NCBI GenBank assembly: GCA_964574985.1
Contig: CAZNPH010000004.1
Coordinates: 1 to 64,000 of the forward strand
Length of the DNA stretch: 64,000 nt
Direction: 5' to 3'
From: CAZNPH01 sp964574985
Lineage (GTDB): Bacteria > Bacteroidota > Bacteroidia > Bacteroidales > SM23-62
Shown here: positions 1-8,084 of the stretch, in pieces
Numbering within the stretch: the stretch's first letter is position 1
Layout: the number at the start of each line of letters is the position of its first letter
Position numbers and translations under genes: made by a program
Notes under the pieces: model-generated
The model's input: only the letters and a program-made list of their open reading frames with translations
Database searches by the model: none
Told to the model about the DNA's origin: nothing

Positions 1-20
1 GCTATATTTATTAGCGAGTT

Positions 21-38
21 AAAATCCAAAGGGATTTT
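21..38 (-). terminator. Hairpin downstream of rnpB, possible terminator
   Basis: A 7-bp perfect stem (AAAATCC against GGATTTT, loop of 4) lies just beyond the 3' end of the RNase P RNA. A T-rich stretch precedes it on the minus strand rather than following it, so it is a weak intrinsic terminator candidate. Confidence 0.3.
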
Positions 39-51
39 GGAAAAATAGAAA

Positions 52-398
52 AAAAGCAAAGCAGGCCTGTAAGCCAGGTTCTGTGTTCCGGGGAACCATT
101 GATCCCCGGAATTTCCATCATTTATCTGATCGACCTACCCTCCGGCATCGGGCGAGCAACCCTCAGTTGCCGGTTTACATGGTCTTTCAACCCAAAAGAT
201 GGACGGCTATTCCGGTCACCCGGAATACCGGTGAGCTCTTACCTCACCTTTTCACCCTTGTCCCGGGAAAACCGGGACGGTTATTTTCTGTTCCATTGCT
301 ATATCCTCACGGATATCTCCCTTTCAGGAGTTTGGTGCTCTGTGTTGCCCGGACTTTCCTTTTCGCATCTGCGAAACGATGGAACGGCCTGCTTTGCT
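52..398 (-). ncRNA. rnpB: RNase P RNA (class A)
   Basis: This is the catalytic RNA of ribonuclease P, which removes 5' leaders from pre-tRNAs. Read on the minus strand, it begins with a purine-rich segment followed by the conserved GGAAAGTCCGGGC block (about 347-359). It ends with the conserved ACAGAACCTGGCTTACAGGC block (about 66-85). The first and last about 13 bases (AAGCAAAGCAGGCC against GGCCTGCTTTGCTT) pair perfectly as helix P1, which fixes both ends within a few bases. The length of about 347 nt is normal. The open reading frames crossing this stretch on the plus strand are spurious. Exact ends are inferred from P1 and from the -7 box just upstream. Confidence 0.95.
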
Positions 399-401
399 TT
401 A

Positions 402-409
402 CAAAAATA
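402..409 (-). promoter_or_regulatory. -7 element of the rnpB promoter
   Basis: On the minus strand this reads TATTTTTG, a match to the Bacteroidota -7 consensus TAnnTTTG. It lies about 4-6 nt before the first base of the P1 helix. No good TTTG -33 box is seen at the usual spacing. Confidence 0.5.
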
Positions 410-435
410 ATAATTATTTCCCGGTCGTTTTATTA

Positions 436-466
436 TTTACTAAGAACGGTTGATTTCTTATTTTTG
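436..466 (+). promoter_or_regulatory. Candidate queA promoter
   Basis: TATTTTTG at 459-466 matches the -7 consensus TAnnTTTG. TTTA at 436-439, 19 nt upstream, is one base from the -33 TTTG box. Transcription would start near 472, shortly before the queA start codons. Confidence 0.45.
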
Positions 467-491
467 CGCCTGCCATATTATGTAAGATCGT

Positions 492-1724
492 ATGACCCAT
501 ACCGGATTGCATAAAACCAACATGCGTAGTTACCGCTACCACCTGCCGGAAGACAGGATCGCAAAGCATCCTGTACAAAAACGTGATGCATCCAAATTGC
601 TGATATACAAAAACGGTTCCATTCGCACCAGTACTTTCGGACGGCTAACCGATTATCTTCCGGAAGGAAGTCCGCTGGTTTTCAACAATACAAAGGTCAT
701 ACAGGCCCGTATCCTTTTTCGCAAGCCCACCGGTGCCAGGATCGAGATATTCTGCATGAATCCCCTCAAACCTTCCGATTATCCGTCTTCTTTTGAAAGC
801 AGGGGCCATTGTTCCTGGGAATGCCTGATCGGAAACAACAGGAAATGGAAAGAAGGGAGTCTGTCCAGGGAACTGCGAATACAAGGGAAAACCGTTTTAC
901 TGAAAGCAGAAAGGATCAGGCAGAAAGGTCAATTGTCTGAAGTCATATTTCGATGGAACGATATGGCCATACGATTTGCCGGCATACTCGATGTCGCAGG
1001 TCGCACCCCTATTCCACCCTATCTGAAAAGGGAATCCGGCCGGGAGGACCGCCTGCGTTACCAGACCGTTTATTCCCGGATTGAAGGTTCAGTGGCAGCC
1101 CCAACCGCCGGTTTGCATTTTACGCCAAGGGTTCTCGACTCACTGGCCAGGTCCGGGAAAGAAAAGATCGAACTGACCCTGCATATCGGGGCTGGCACCT
1201 TTCGCCCCATCAAAGACCCGTCGATTCTCAACCACAGGATGCATACTGAGTATTTCCGGATCGAACGGGAACAGATCGAAAAGATCAGGGATCACGCCGG
1301 CGATCTGACTGCAGTGGGAACCACTTCGGTCCGGACCCTTGAATCACTTTTTTGGCTGGGGGCCGGTGTTCTGAATAACAAAGATCAGGACGGTCCCGGA
1401 ATGCATCTTGAACAGTGGACTCCATATAAATATCCTATGGAATGTGAGCCCTGGAAGTCACTGGACGCTTTGCTTTCCGTGATGAACAAGCAAAAGTTGA
1501 GTTACCTGGACGGTTCGACGGCTTTTATGATCGTTCCGGGATACCGGTTCAGAATGGTGCGTAACCTGATCACCAATTTTCATCTTCCGCGTAGTTCCCT
1601 TTTATTGCTGGTTGCAGCCTTTATCGGAGAAGACTGGAGGAAGGTTTACCGGTATGCCCTGGAAAATAATTTCCGTTTTCTGAGCTACGGGGACAGTTCC
1701 CTGCTTCTGCGGGAGGAAGCATGA
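492..1724 (+). CDS. queA: S-adenosylmethionine:tRNA ribosyltransferase-isomerase
   Basis: QueA transfers the ribose of S-adenosylmethionine to 7-aminomethyl-7-deazaguanine in tRNA and isomerises it to epoxyqueuosine, the penultimate step of queuosine synthesis. The N-terminus (YRYHLPEDRIAKHP, DASKLL, FNNTKVIQAR) and the blocks SVAAPTAGLHFT, HIGAGTFRP, VGTTSVRTLES and TNFHLPRSSLLLL are the family signatures. At 410 aa it is longer than the roughly 345-aa enterobacterial enzyme. The extra length is in the segment after the first block (about residues 85-150) and near residues 285-335. A second ATG at 522 gives MRSYRYHLPE and matches the family N-terminus better, so the true start is probably 522. 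Its stop directly abuts the stop of the convergent aldolase gene. Confidence 0.93.
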   Translation: MTHTGLHKTNMRSYRYHLPEDRIAKHPVQKRDASKLLIYKNGSIRTSTFGRLTDYLPEGSPLVFNNTKVIQARILFRKPTGARIEIFCMNPLKPSDYPSSFESRGHCSWECLIGNNRKWKEGSLSRELRIQGKTVLLKAERIRQKGQLSEVIFRWNDMAIRFAGILDVAGRTPIPPYLKRESGREDRLRYQTVYSRIEGSVAAPTAGLHFTPRVLDSLARSGKEKIELTLHIGAGTFRPIKDPSILNHRMHTEYFRIEREQIEKIRDHAGDLTAVGTTSVRTLESLFWLGAGVLNNKDQDGPGMHLEQWTPYKYPMECEPWKSLDALLSVMNKQKLSYLDGSTAFMIVPGYRFRMVRNLITNFHLPRSSLLLLVAAFIGEDWRKVYRYALENNFRFLSYGDSSLLLREEA

Positions 1725-2768
1725 TCATGCCCCTCCTTTCATCTTTTCCCTGAGCAATCCGGCAAAGCGAATGATGTCCTGTTCCGTGTTATCAAATGAG
1801 CACATCCACCGGACCTCCGATGTATTTTCATTCCAGACGTAGAAAAAGTATTCCTTCTGCAATTCAGATACCATACCGGGTGGCAAAGTGGCAAAAACCG
1901 CATTGGATTCTACTTTTTGGGTAATGGTAATGCCTTTGATGTCCCTGACCTCTTCTGCAAGCAATTGTGCCATCCGGTTGGCATGCCGGGCATTTTTCAG
2001 CCAAAGGTCGTCCCGGAGGTACGCATCGAATTGTGCGGATATGAACCTCATTTTTGAGGCCAGTTGCATGCCCTGTTTTCTGAGGTATTTGAAATCGGCC
2101 GAATGATCCTTGTGAAAGAAGATCACCACCTCACCGAACATCAACCCGTTCTTTGTTCCCCCAAAAGAAAGAATATCCACACCCGCTTCACAGGTGATCC
2201 GGGCCAGGGAACTATTCAAAAACGCAGCAGCATTGCAGATCCTTGCCCCGTCCATATGCACAAGCAACCCGTGCCGGTGTGCGTAGTATGTAATTTCTTC
2301 GATTTCTTCGGGACGGTATACCGTGCCCAATTCTGTGGATTGTGTTATGGAAATGACCCGCGGTTGCACATGATGCTCAAAGTCAAAACCGTGCATGTGT
2401 TTTTGGATGTCGCTGATCCGCAATTTGCCGTCCCGGGTGGGCAGAAACAACAATTTGCATCCTGTCCAGCGTTCGGGGGCTCCACATTCATCTTCATGGA
2501 TATGAGATGTTTCCGCACAAATGATGGCATGATGGGGTTTGGTCACCGCATCCAGTCCGAGCACATTGGCCGCGGTCCCGTTGTATACGAAAAATACATC
2601 GCTGCCGGTCCGGAATAAAGACCGGATCTTTTCCGTGGCATGGCGGGTGTATTCATCATCTCCATAGGCAATGGTGTGTCCCTTGTTGACCGAGGCCATG
2701 GACTTGAATATATCCGGATGAACCCCTGCATTGTTATCACTGGCAAATCCCCTGTTGTTTTTTGACAT
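1725..2768 (-). CDS. ltaE: Low-specificity L-threonine aldolase
   Basis: A PLP-dependent enzyme of fold type I that cleaves threonine or allo-threonine to glycine and acetaldehyde. Visible features are FASDNNAG at the N-terminus, YGDDEYT, the aspartate that contacts the PLP pyridine nitrogen (HMDGAR, D173) and the Schiff-base lysine in SFGGTKNG (K206). The 347-aa length is typical of the family. It is cytoplasmic and has no signal peptide. The gene stands alone, convergent with queA and divergent from the GreA-like gene across a 225-bp gap. Preferred stereochemistry cannot be told from the sequence. Confidence 0.9.
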   Translation of the reverse strand: MSKNNRGFASDNNAGVHPDIFKSMASVNKGHTIAYGDDEYTRHATEKIRSLFRTGSDVFFVYNGTAANVLGLDAVTKPHHAIICAETSHIHEDECGAPERWTGCKLLFLPTRDGKLRISDIQKHMHGFDFEHHVQPRVISITQSTELGTVYRPEEIEEITYYAHRHGLLVHMDGARICNAAAFLNSSLARITCEAGVDILSFGGTKNGLMFGEVVIFFHKDHSADFKYLRKQGMQLASKMRFISAQFDAYLRDDLWLKNARHANRMAQLLAEEVRDIKGITITQKVESNAVFATLPPGMVSELQKEYFFYVWNENTSEVRWMCSFDNTEQDIIRFAGLLREKMKGGA

Positions 2769-2993
2769 TTGGATTGCGGTTGAATTGGGTTAATATTTTT
2801 ATTATTTTGAGATGAATTCCAATAAAAAGATTACATTTGTTATAAGCAGTATACAAAATAATTCATTAATTGTCAGATGACCATGTAACTTTCCCTGAAA
2901 ATAGTATGTTCTGTTAAGAATCCGCATGGCATCGTCTTCCCATCCATACCACCTTTTTAAGTGGTATTTAAATTCCATTCAAAGCCTTTGCAT

Positions 2994-3449
2994 ATGACCG
3001 GAAAAGTTGATAAAAAACAAAAGCTGATCGAGGAATGCAAAAAAACGCAAAGTAAGACCGTAGAAAGCGCGAAAGCTGCCAGGGATGAAGCGCAGCAGGC
3101 ACTTAACGAGTACGGTCCGAACAAAGACCGCTATGATTCATTCCGTGATCAGCTCATTCACAAAAGGGATATGTTCTCATCCCAATATTCCAAAGCACTT
3201 GAGAAAATCAAGGTGCTTGACAAAATACGTGTAAACAAACCCAATGATGTTGTGAAGTTCGGTTCAGTGGTGATTACCGATAAACAAAAACTGTTTGTTT
3301 CCATCAGTGCAGGAAAAATAACCCTCGACGGAGAACAGTATTTTGCCATATCCCCGGGCGTTCCTTTATACAAGGTGATGGAAGGCATGAACAAGGGGCA
3401 GGAATTTCATTTCAACGGTCAGAAACACATCATCAGGGAAATATACTGA
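2994..3449 (+). CDS. GreA/GreB-like protein
   Basis: A small protein (151 aa from the ATG at 2994; a GTG at 2961 would add 11 residues). The first about 75 residues are charged and predicted coiled coil, rich in K/E/A. The C-terminal half (VKFGSVVITDKQKLFVSIS to the end) resembles the FKBP-like domain of GreA/GreB and Rnk, which bind the RNA polymerase secondary channel. This kind of short Gre-like protein is common in Bacteroidota. Whether it has transcript-cleavage activity is unknown, because an acidic pair at the coiled-coil tip cannot be assigned with confidence. The start at 2994 is preferred because MTGKVDKKQ begins the helical region directly. Confidence 0.65.
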   Translation: MTGKVDKKQKLIEECKKTQSKTVESAKAARDEAQQALNEYGPNKDRYDSFRDQLIHKRDMFSSQYSKALEKIKVLDKIRVNKPNDVVKFGSVVITDKQKLFVSISAGKITLDGEQYFAISPGVPLYKVMEGMNKGQEFHFNGQKHIIREIY

Positions 3450-3481
3450 GATCCCACGGGGATCTATTGATCATTGTTTTT
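3449..3481 (+). terminator. Intrinsic terminator of the GreA-like gene
   Basis: A perfect 7-bp stem (AGATCCC at 3449-3455, loop ACG, GGGATCT at 3459-3465) overlaps the stop codon. A T-rich run (ATTGTTTTTATTG) follows a few bases later. Confidence 0.5.
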
Positions 3482-3844
3482 ATTGATTACGGAATTGATC
3501 AGGGCTGCAATCTTCTCAATGTTATATGGCTTGGTCAGAAGCCGGTCAAATCCAACATCCTTGTAATCTTCAAAGAATAATTGCGGATTGTGTGCGGTCA
3601 GGGCGACAATTGGTATTTCCCGTTGGGGGTGATCGAATTTCTGCCGGATATGCCGTGTTGTTTCCAGTCCGTTCATCACCGGCATTTCAATATCCATCAG
3701 GACCATGTCAAAATGATCCTGCTTCAGTATTTCAATGGCCTCCTTTCCGTTTTCAACTTCGGCATAATCGTGGCCGAGGTTTTTCATGATCTCTCTGAGC
3801 AACAGTCTGTTTGTAAAAATGTCATCAACAATCAATATCTTCAT
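3464..3844 (-). CDS. Single-domain response regulator (CheY-like)
   Basis: A stand-alone receiver domain of 126 aa with no output domain. The acidic pocket (D7, D8), phosphoacceptor D51 in VLMDIEMP, the conserved threonine T83 in ALTA and lysine K105 in LTKP are all present, so it should be phosphorylatable. It lies 19 bp downstream of the Crp/Fnr-type gene on the same strand and is probably co-transcribed with it. Its partner kinase is not in the window. Receivers of this kind, with the MEMPVMNG-type loop, are often found as detached phosphorelay modules of hybrid kinases, but that role is inferred. Confidence 0.85.
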   Translation of the reverse strand: MKILIVDDIFTNRLLLREIMKNLGHDYAEVENGKEAIEILKQDHFDMVLMDIEMPVMNGLETTRHIRQKFDHPQREIPIVALTAHNPQLFFEDYKDVGFDRLLTKPYNIEKIAALINSVINKNNDQ

Positions 3845-3863
3845 GTCCCGTCTTTTTGAGAAA

Positions 3864-4577
3864 TCAGCCCAGCTGGCTGAGGGTTTTTACAATATCCCAA
3901 CTGATGATGTTTACATCCGATCCATCCAGGCTGATGATCTTGTCGTGTTTGAATTCTGTCAGGGTCCGGATCAGACTCTCCTTGGTTGTGCCGGCAAATT
4001 CAGCAAGTTCCCTTCTGGTCAAGGGGAAACTGAATGAACTGCTGTTGAAAATTTCCTCGGAAAAATAAATAAGAACATCTGCAATCTTGCCGGGAAGTTG
4101 CTTATGAGACTGGCTCATCAGCCGGTCAAATATATACAGACCGTCGCTGCTCACCAGGTTGAGCATCTTCAATGTATATTTCCCGTTGGCCATCAATACA
4201 TTCCTGAATACGCCAATGTCGATGAATTCGATTTCGGAATCGGTCATCGCGGAAGCGGAATAATGATGCAGGTCATGGCCGAATATGGACATCAGGCCAA
4301 GAAAATTGTATGCTTTCAGTATTTTCAGTATGATGACTTTGTCATTCCGGTCTTCCCTGTAAACTTTCACCAGCCCCGAACGGATCAGCATAATATGCGA
4401 AGTACGGGTTGTTTGTCTGAAGATCACTTCTTTTTTGTGGTATTTAACCACATTGCTGTTTTGTTTGATCAGGGATATTTCCTCTTCCGTGAGCAACTGG
4501 GAAAAAGGAATTATGACTTCACGCGGTTCATTGTATGTGTTATCCTGATGCACGTTCATGAGAATGATGATATTCAA
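3864..4577 (-). CDS. Crp/Fnr family transcriptional regulator
   Basis: The protein has an N-terminal cyclic-nucleotide-binding-type beta barrel (about residues 25-135). A long dimerisation helix follows, then a C-terminal winged helix-turn-helix (TRRELAEFAGTTKESLIRTL, about 190-210). The length of 237 aa is normal. There is no cluster of cysteines like the iron-sulfur site of Fnr. The recognition helix has TKES where Crp has TRET, which suggests a different DNA site. ATGs at 4577 and 4559 are both possible; the second (MNVHQDN) starts closer to the conserved domain. It is divergent from the receiver-sensor pair at 4727-7387, across a 149-bp AT-rich spacer that may hold its operator. Ligand and regulon are unknown. 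Confidence 0.85.
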   Translation of the reverse strand: MNIIILMNVHQDNTYNEPREVIIPFSQLLTEEEISLIKQNSNVVKYHKKEVIFRQTTRTSHIMLIRSGLVKVYREDRNDKVIILKILKAYNFLGLMSIFGHDLHHYSASAMTDSEIEFIDIGVFRNVLMANGKYTLKMLNLVSSDGLYIFDRLMSQSHKQLPGKIADVLIYFSEEIFNSSSFSFPLTRRELAEFAGTTKESLIRTLTEFKHDKIISLDGSDVNIISWDIVKTLSQLG

Positions 4578-4726
4578 TTTTAAATATACAAAAATTCCCG
4601 GACCTCAAATGCCCGGGTTCATTGTGATGATGTAAATCATCCGTTCATGGTAATCCAGCTCACTATTATATGCTTGAATTATTGGGCATATTTGATTTTT
4701 TTTAAAAATAATAATTTTGAAAGGAA

Positions 4727-5131
4727 ATGGCAGGAAAAGGGAAAATTCTGATCATCGATGATTCCACCACCAACGTGGTTCTTCTGGAAGCCATTCTCAA
4801 CAGCAAGGGTTATCAGGTGCAAACGGCCCTGAGTGCCGTTGAAGCATTGCCCATGATCGAGAAGGAAAAACCGGTATTGATCCTGCTGGATCTCCTGATG
4901 CCCCGGATATCTGGTTTTGAATTTATGGAGAAGATCCGGAGGAATCCCGAAACCAGTGATATCCCGGTCATTGTCGTTTCCGCGGTCACCGATGAAGCGA
5001 ACAAACGAAGGATCATGAACACCGGTGTGCGGGATTTTATAGAAAAGCCCATAGATATACAGGCGCTGATTCAAAAAGTAGAAAAAATAGTTCGTATTTT
5101 TACTTCCGGAGAATCAGGGTTACAGGCATAA
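4727..5131 (+). CDS. Single-domain response regulator (CheY-like)
   Basis: A 134-aa receiver domain with acidic residues D11/D12, phosphoacceptor D55 (LILLDLLMP), S85 at the switch position and K107 in IEKP. It has no output domain. The stop (TAA 5129-5131) directly abuts the ATG of the sensor gene, so the two are one translational unit. AAAGGAAATG gives a Shine-Dalgarno-like start. A possible promoter, TTTG 4691-4694 and TAATTTTG 4712-4719 with 17-nt spacing, would leave almost no leader. It is likely the receiver partner of the downstream kinase-less sensor, but the kinase that phosphorylates it is unknown. Confidence 0.85.
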   Translation: MAGKGKILIIDDSTTNVVLLEAILNSKGYQVQTALSAVEALPMIEKEKPVLILLDLLMPRISGFEFMEKIRRNPETSDIPVIVVSAVTDEANKRRIMNTGVRDFIEKPIDIQALIQKVEKIVRIFTSGESGLQA

Positions 5132-7387
5132 ATGCAGGATAATAACCATCTCATCCGGAGTGTTTTTATCGGATTTGCAGCAGGCACGCTGTTCTGGTGC
5201 CTGTCTGTTTTGCTCACTATCCAACCTGGGAACCTGACGCTGTCCGGCATTGCCGGTTTGCACCGTTCTCATTCAGTATTTTATCTCCTTGATCTTCTGC
5301 CGCTCATGCTTGCCGTAATCTTCTACCGTTTCACCATACAAAAAATCCGGATCAGGCAAAAACAAAGTTCATTGCTTGGTGAACAGGAAAAGATCATCAG
5401 TAAAATCAGGGCCTTTGCCGGGAAACTGATCCGGGATGATTTTGAAGAAATGCCTGAATTCCCCCGTCAGCAGGGTTCATTGCAGGAAACTTTATTAAGG
5501 CTCCGGGATCATTTACGGGAAAAAAAAGAAAAGGAAAAAATCCGGAAGAAGGAAGAAGAACAGAGAAACTGGGTATCTGAAGGCATTGCACATTTTGGTG
5601 AGATCATGCGCATGGAGACAGACAACATGGAGAAGTTCAGCTACAACCTCATCAGCAATCTGGTAAACTATCTGGATACAAACCAGGGAGGATTTTTCCT
5701 GGTTGAATCGGATTCCGGCAACAAATATTTCGATCTGAAAGCATGTTATGCCTATGACCGCAGGAAATTCGCCAACAAACAGGTGCCATGGGGAAACGGA
5801 TTGATCGGAACCGTAGCATTGGAGAAGCAAAGCATGTATATGTCGGATGTTCCCCAGGATTATCTTGAAATTACTTCCGGACTGGGAACGGCCAATCCGG
5901 AAAACCTGCTGATCGTACCTCTGACGGCCGGGGAAGAAGTAATCGGGATCATTGAACTGGCTTCATTCAGGGATCTTCAAGCCTTTGAGATCCGTTTTGC
6001 GGAAAACATCGCGGAAATCATTGCCGTTACACTGTCCAATGTCAAAAGCAATGTCCGTACTGCGGAATTGCTTGAAGAATCCCGCAAGCAAGCAGAAACC
6101 CTTACCATTCAGGAGGAAAAGATGCGCCAGAATATGGAGGAACTCAAGGCCACACAGGAACAGGCAGCACGACAGGCAGAAAAGTTTATCAGTTTTACCA
6201 ATTCGGTGAACCATACCCTTATACGTGCTGAATACTTTACCGACGGGACTTTGTTGTATGCCAATACGAAATTCCTTAAGAAGCTGGGATATTCCGGCAA
6301 TGCGGAAGTGGAAGGCAAGCATATTTCCATGTTCATCCATGAAAAGGACCGGGAATGGTTTGAAGGGATATGGAAGAGGCTGGCCGAAGGAGGAAAACAT
6401 TATGAAGGTTATATGAAGCATGTTACCAGGCAGGGCCAGGATCTATGGACCATGGCTACATATACCTGTGTCCGGAAGGACGATGGTTCGGTGGAAAAGA
6501 TCCTTTTCCTGGCCATTGATACCACAGAACACAAAAAACAAAGCCTGGATTACGAAGGACAGATCGAAGCCATAGACAAACTCAACCTGAAGGCTGAATT
6601 CGCACCGGACGGCAAGTTCATCAACTGCAACCACCTGTTTCTGGATACCATGAAATTCACGGCCAATGAACTGGACGGAATGAGCATATTTGACCTGATG
6701 GATAAAAAAGACATTGAATCATTCAGTGAAATATGGGAAAACATCATTCAGGGACAGCCATTCCGGGGTCAGGTGAGGCATTACACCAAATATGAAGATG
6801 AAAAATGGTTCCGGGCGATTTTCACATCGGTGAATGATATGTACGGTGAGGTAGCCAAAGTCATATACCTGGGCAATGAGATAACACACGAAAGGATCAT
6901 GGAACTTGAGACCCGTAAACAGACGGATCAGATCAGGCAACAGGAAGAAAAACTCAAATTTGCTGAAATTGAACTGAACAAAAAAATTGAACAGGCGGAA
7001 AAGGAAATGAAATCCCACTTCCGGGAAACAGAGATATCCAGGAACCGTTATGAAGGGGCACTGCAATCATCCGGAGAAGCCATTTTCATCATCGATCATC
7101 AGGGGAATTTGCGTTTTGTAAACAAACAGGCTGAAAAACTGTTTGGTCACACCGCTGCCCGGGTTGTGGGAAAACATGCGGGGATTTTGTTCCCGGGCGA
7201 CAGGCAGGAATACGATGACTATGTCGGGGCCCTCATGGATCCGGCACAAACCAAGATAACAGGTGAAAGTAAACAGGTAAGGATCCGGAACAAGGACAAA
7301 CAATGGATCAACGCCTCCATGTATCTTGGCAGGACGGAAACCGCCGATGATGTCACCTACACGGTTTTTATCCGGCCTGAAGAATGA
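5132..7387 (+). CDS. Membrane GAF/multi-PAS sensor without a kinase domain
   Basis: The domain order of this 751-aa protein is: two transmembrane helices (about 11-30 and 49-66) with a short outside loop, a charged coiled coil (about 70-160), a GAF domain (about 165-305) and a second coiled coil (about 310-345). Then come two PAS domains (about 346-460 and 470-580), a third coiled coil (about 590-635) and a last PAS domain (about 640-750). There is no H-box, no HATPase, no GGDEF/EAL and no methyl-accepting domain. The protein ends cleanly after the third PAS domain (stop at 7385-7387). It probably senses a ligand or redox state and signals by protein contact with the receiver encoded just upstream. 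The 3' end overlaps the convergent DUF2784 gene by 31 bp. Confidence 0.8.
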   Translation: MQDNNHLIRSVFIGFAAGTLFWCLSVLLTIQPGNLTLSGIAGLHRSHSVFYLLDLLPLMLAVIFYRFTIQKIRIRQKQSSLLGEQEKIISKIRAFAGKLIRDDFEEMPEFPRQQGSLQETLLRLRDHLREKKEKEKIRKKEEEQRNWVSEGIAHFGEIMRMETDNMEKFSYNLISNLVNYLDTNQGGFFLVESDSGNKYFDLKACYAYDRRKFANKQVPWGNGLIGTVALEKQSMYMSDVPQDYLEITSGLGTANPENLLIVPLTAGEEVIGIIELASFRDLQAFEIRFAENIAEIIAVTLSNVKSNVRTAELLEESRKQAETLTIQEEKMRQNMEELKATQEQAARQAEKFISFTNSVNHTLIRAEYFTDGTLLYANTKFLKKLGYSGNAEVEGKHISMFIHEKDREWFEGIWKRLAEGGKHYEGYMKHVTRQGQDLWTMATYTCVRKDDGSVEKILFLAIDTTEHKKQSLDYEGQIEAIDKLNLKAEFAPDGKFINCNHLFLDTMKFTANELDGMSIFDLMDKKDIESFSEIWENIIQGQPFRGQVRHYTKYEDEKWFRAIFTSVNDMYGEVAKVIYLGNEITHERIMELETRKQTDQIRQQEEKLKFAEIELNKKIEQAEKEMKSHFRETEISRNRYEGALQSSGEAIFIIDHQGNLRFVNKQAEKLFGHTAARVVGKHAGILFPGDRQEYDDYVGALMDPAQTKITGESKQVRIRNKDKQWINASMYLGRTETADDVTYTVFIRPEE

Positions 7388-7773
7388 CCTGCCTGATACC
7401 GGCTGCGGTAACGGTCCCGGATATTGAGCCACAGGGACAATGCCAGGGCCAGAAGCAAACCCGCAACGGTCAAAGCATCCACCAAGCCGGAAGGCGGTGA
7501 ATATCCGGTGATTCTCCGGATCATGAACAGGATATAGGAATCGGGCAGATTCCCGGTCCCCATTTTCCTGAGAATCTGAAAATGCCAGTCGGTGGACGGG
7601 CAATAGCCCCATCCGTAAAAAATACCCAGAACCACCCATGATCCCAGGGTGAGCAGAAGGGTGACAAGATTATAAGGGCGGGTCCGGCGCCAGATCCAGC
7701 CGGTGAGGTTGAACAGAATCAGCGTGGTGTGAAAGACCATGAAAAATATGTCCCCAATACGGAACCAGACCAT
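7357..7773 (-). CDS. DUF2784 family membrane protein
   Basis: A small (138 aa) integral membrane protein with about three hydrophobic segments (roughly 8-22, 35-52 and 98-116). The conserved block CPSTDWHFQILRKMG followed by LPDSYI is typical of DUF2784, a family of unknown function. Its 3' end overlaps the sensor gene on the other strand by 31 bp, so its C-terminal residues and those of the sensor are encoded by the same DNA. It may be transcribed alone, since the next gene upstream is divergent. Confidence 0.75.
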   Translation of the reverse strand: MVWFRIGDIFFMVFHTTLILFNLTGWIWRRTRPYNLVTLLLTLGSWVVLGIFYGWGYCPSTDWHFQILRKMGTGNLPDSYILFMIRRITGYSPPSGLVDALTVAGLLLALALSLWLNIRDRYRSRYQAGHSSGRIKTV

Positions 7774-7814
7774 TTGGATTTCTGAATTTGCATTTCATAA
7801 AATAAGAAAAAAAA

Positions 7815-8084
7815 ATGAAACACTTGAATATATCCATAAACGGCATGGTACAGGGAGTCGGTTTCCGTTACCATGCCCGTTCCAACGCCCGTTATATGAA
7901 CATCAGGGGATTTATCAGGAATGAACCCGACGGAAGCGTTTACATTGAGGCAGAAGGCAATGAGGAGGATCTCAGGCGTTTTGTGCAATGGTGCAGGGAA
8001 GGCCCCGGCAGTGCCCGGGTCGATGATGTGGGCGTCACACAGGGTGAAATAAAGAATTTCAGGGGCTTTGACGTCCGCTTCTGA
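7815..8084 (+). CDS. acyP: Acylphosphatase
   Basis: This 89-aa enzyme hydrolyses the carboxyl-phosphate bond of acyl phosphates. The phosphate-binding loop GMVQGVGFR with catalytic R18 and the catalytic N36 in GFIRNEPDGSV are both present, so it should be active. The length and the absence of a signal peptide match the cytoplasmic acylphosphatase family. Its 3' end overlaps the end of the convergent cstA gene by 26 bp. Confidence 0.95.
   Translation: MKHLNISINGMVQGVGFRYHARSNARYMNIRGFIRNEPDGSVYIEAEGNEEDLRRFVQWCREGPGSARVDDVGVTQGEIKNFRGFDVRF

Noticed and set aside
83..514. Plus-strand open reading frame of 143 codons
   Set aside because: It runs through the RNase P RNA on the opposite strand and its translation has no family resemblance.
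2064..2618. 184-codon open frame on the plus strand inside the threonine aldolase
   Set aside because: It is antisense to a well-conserved gene with intact active-site residues; the translation is a shadow.
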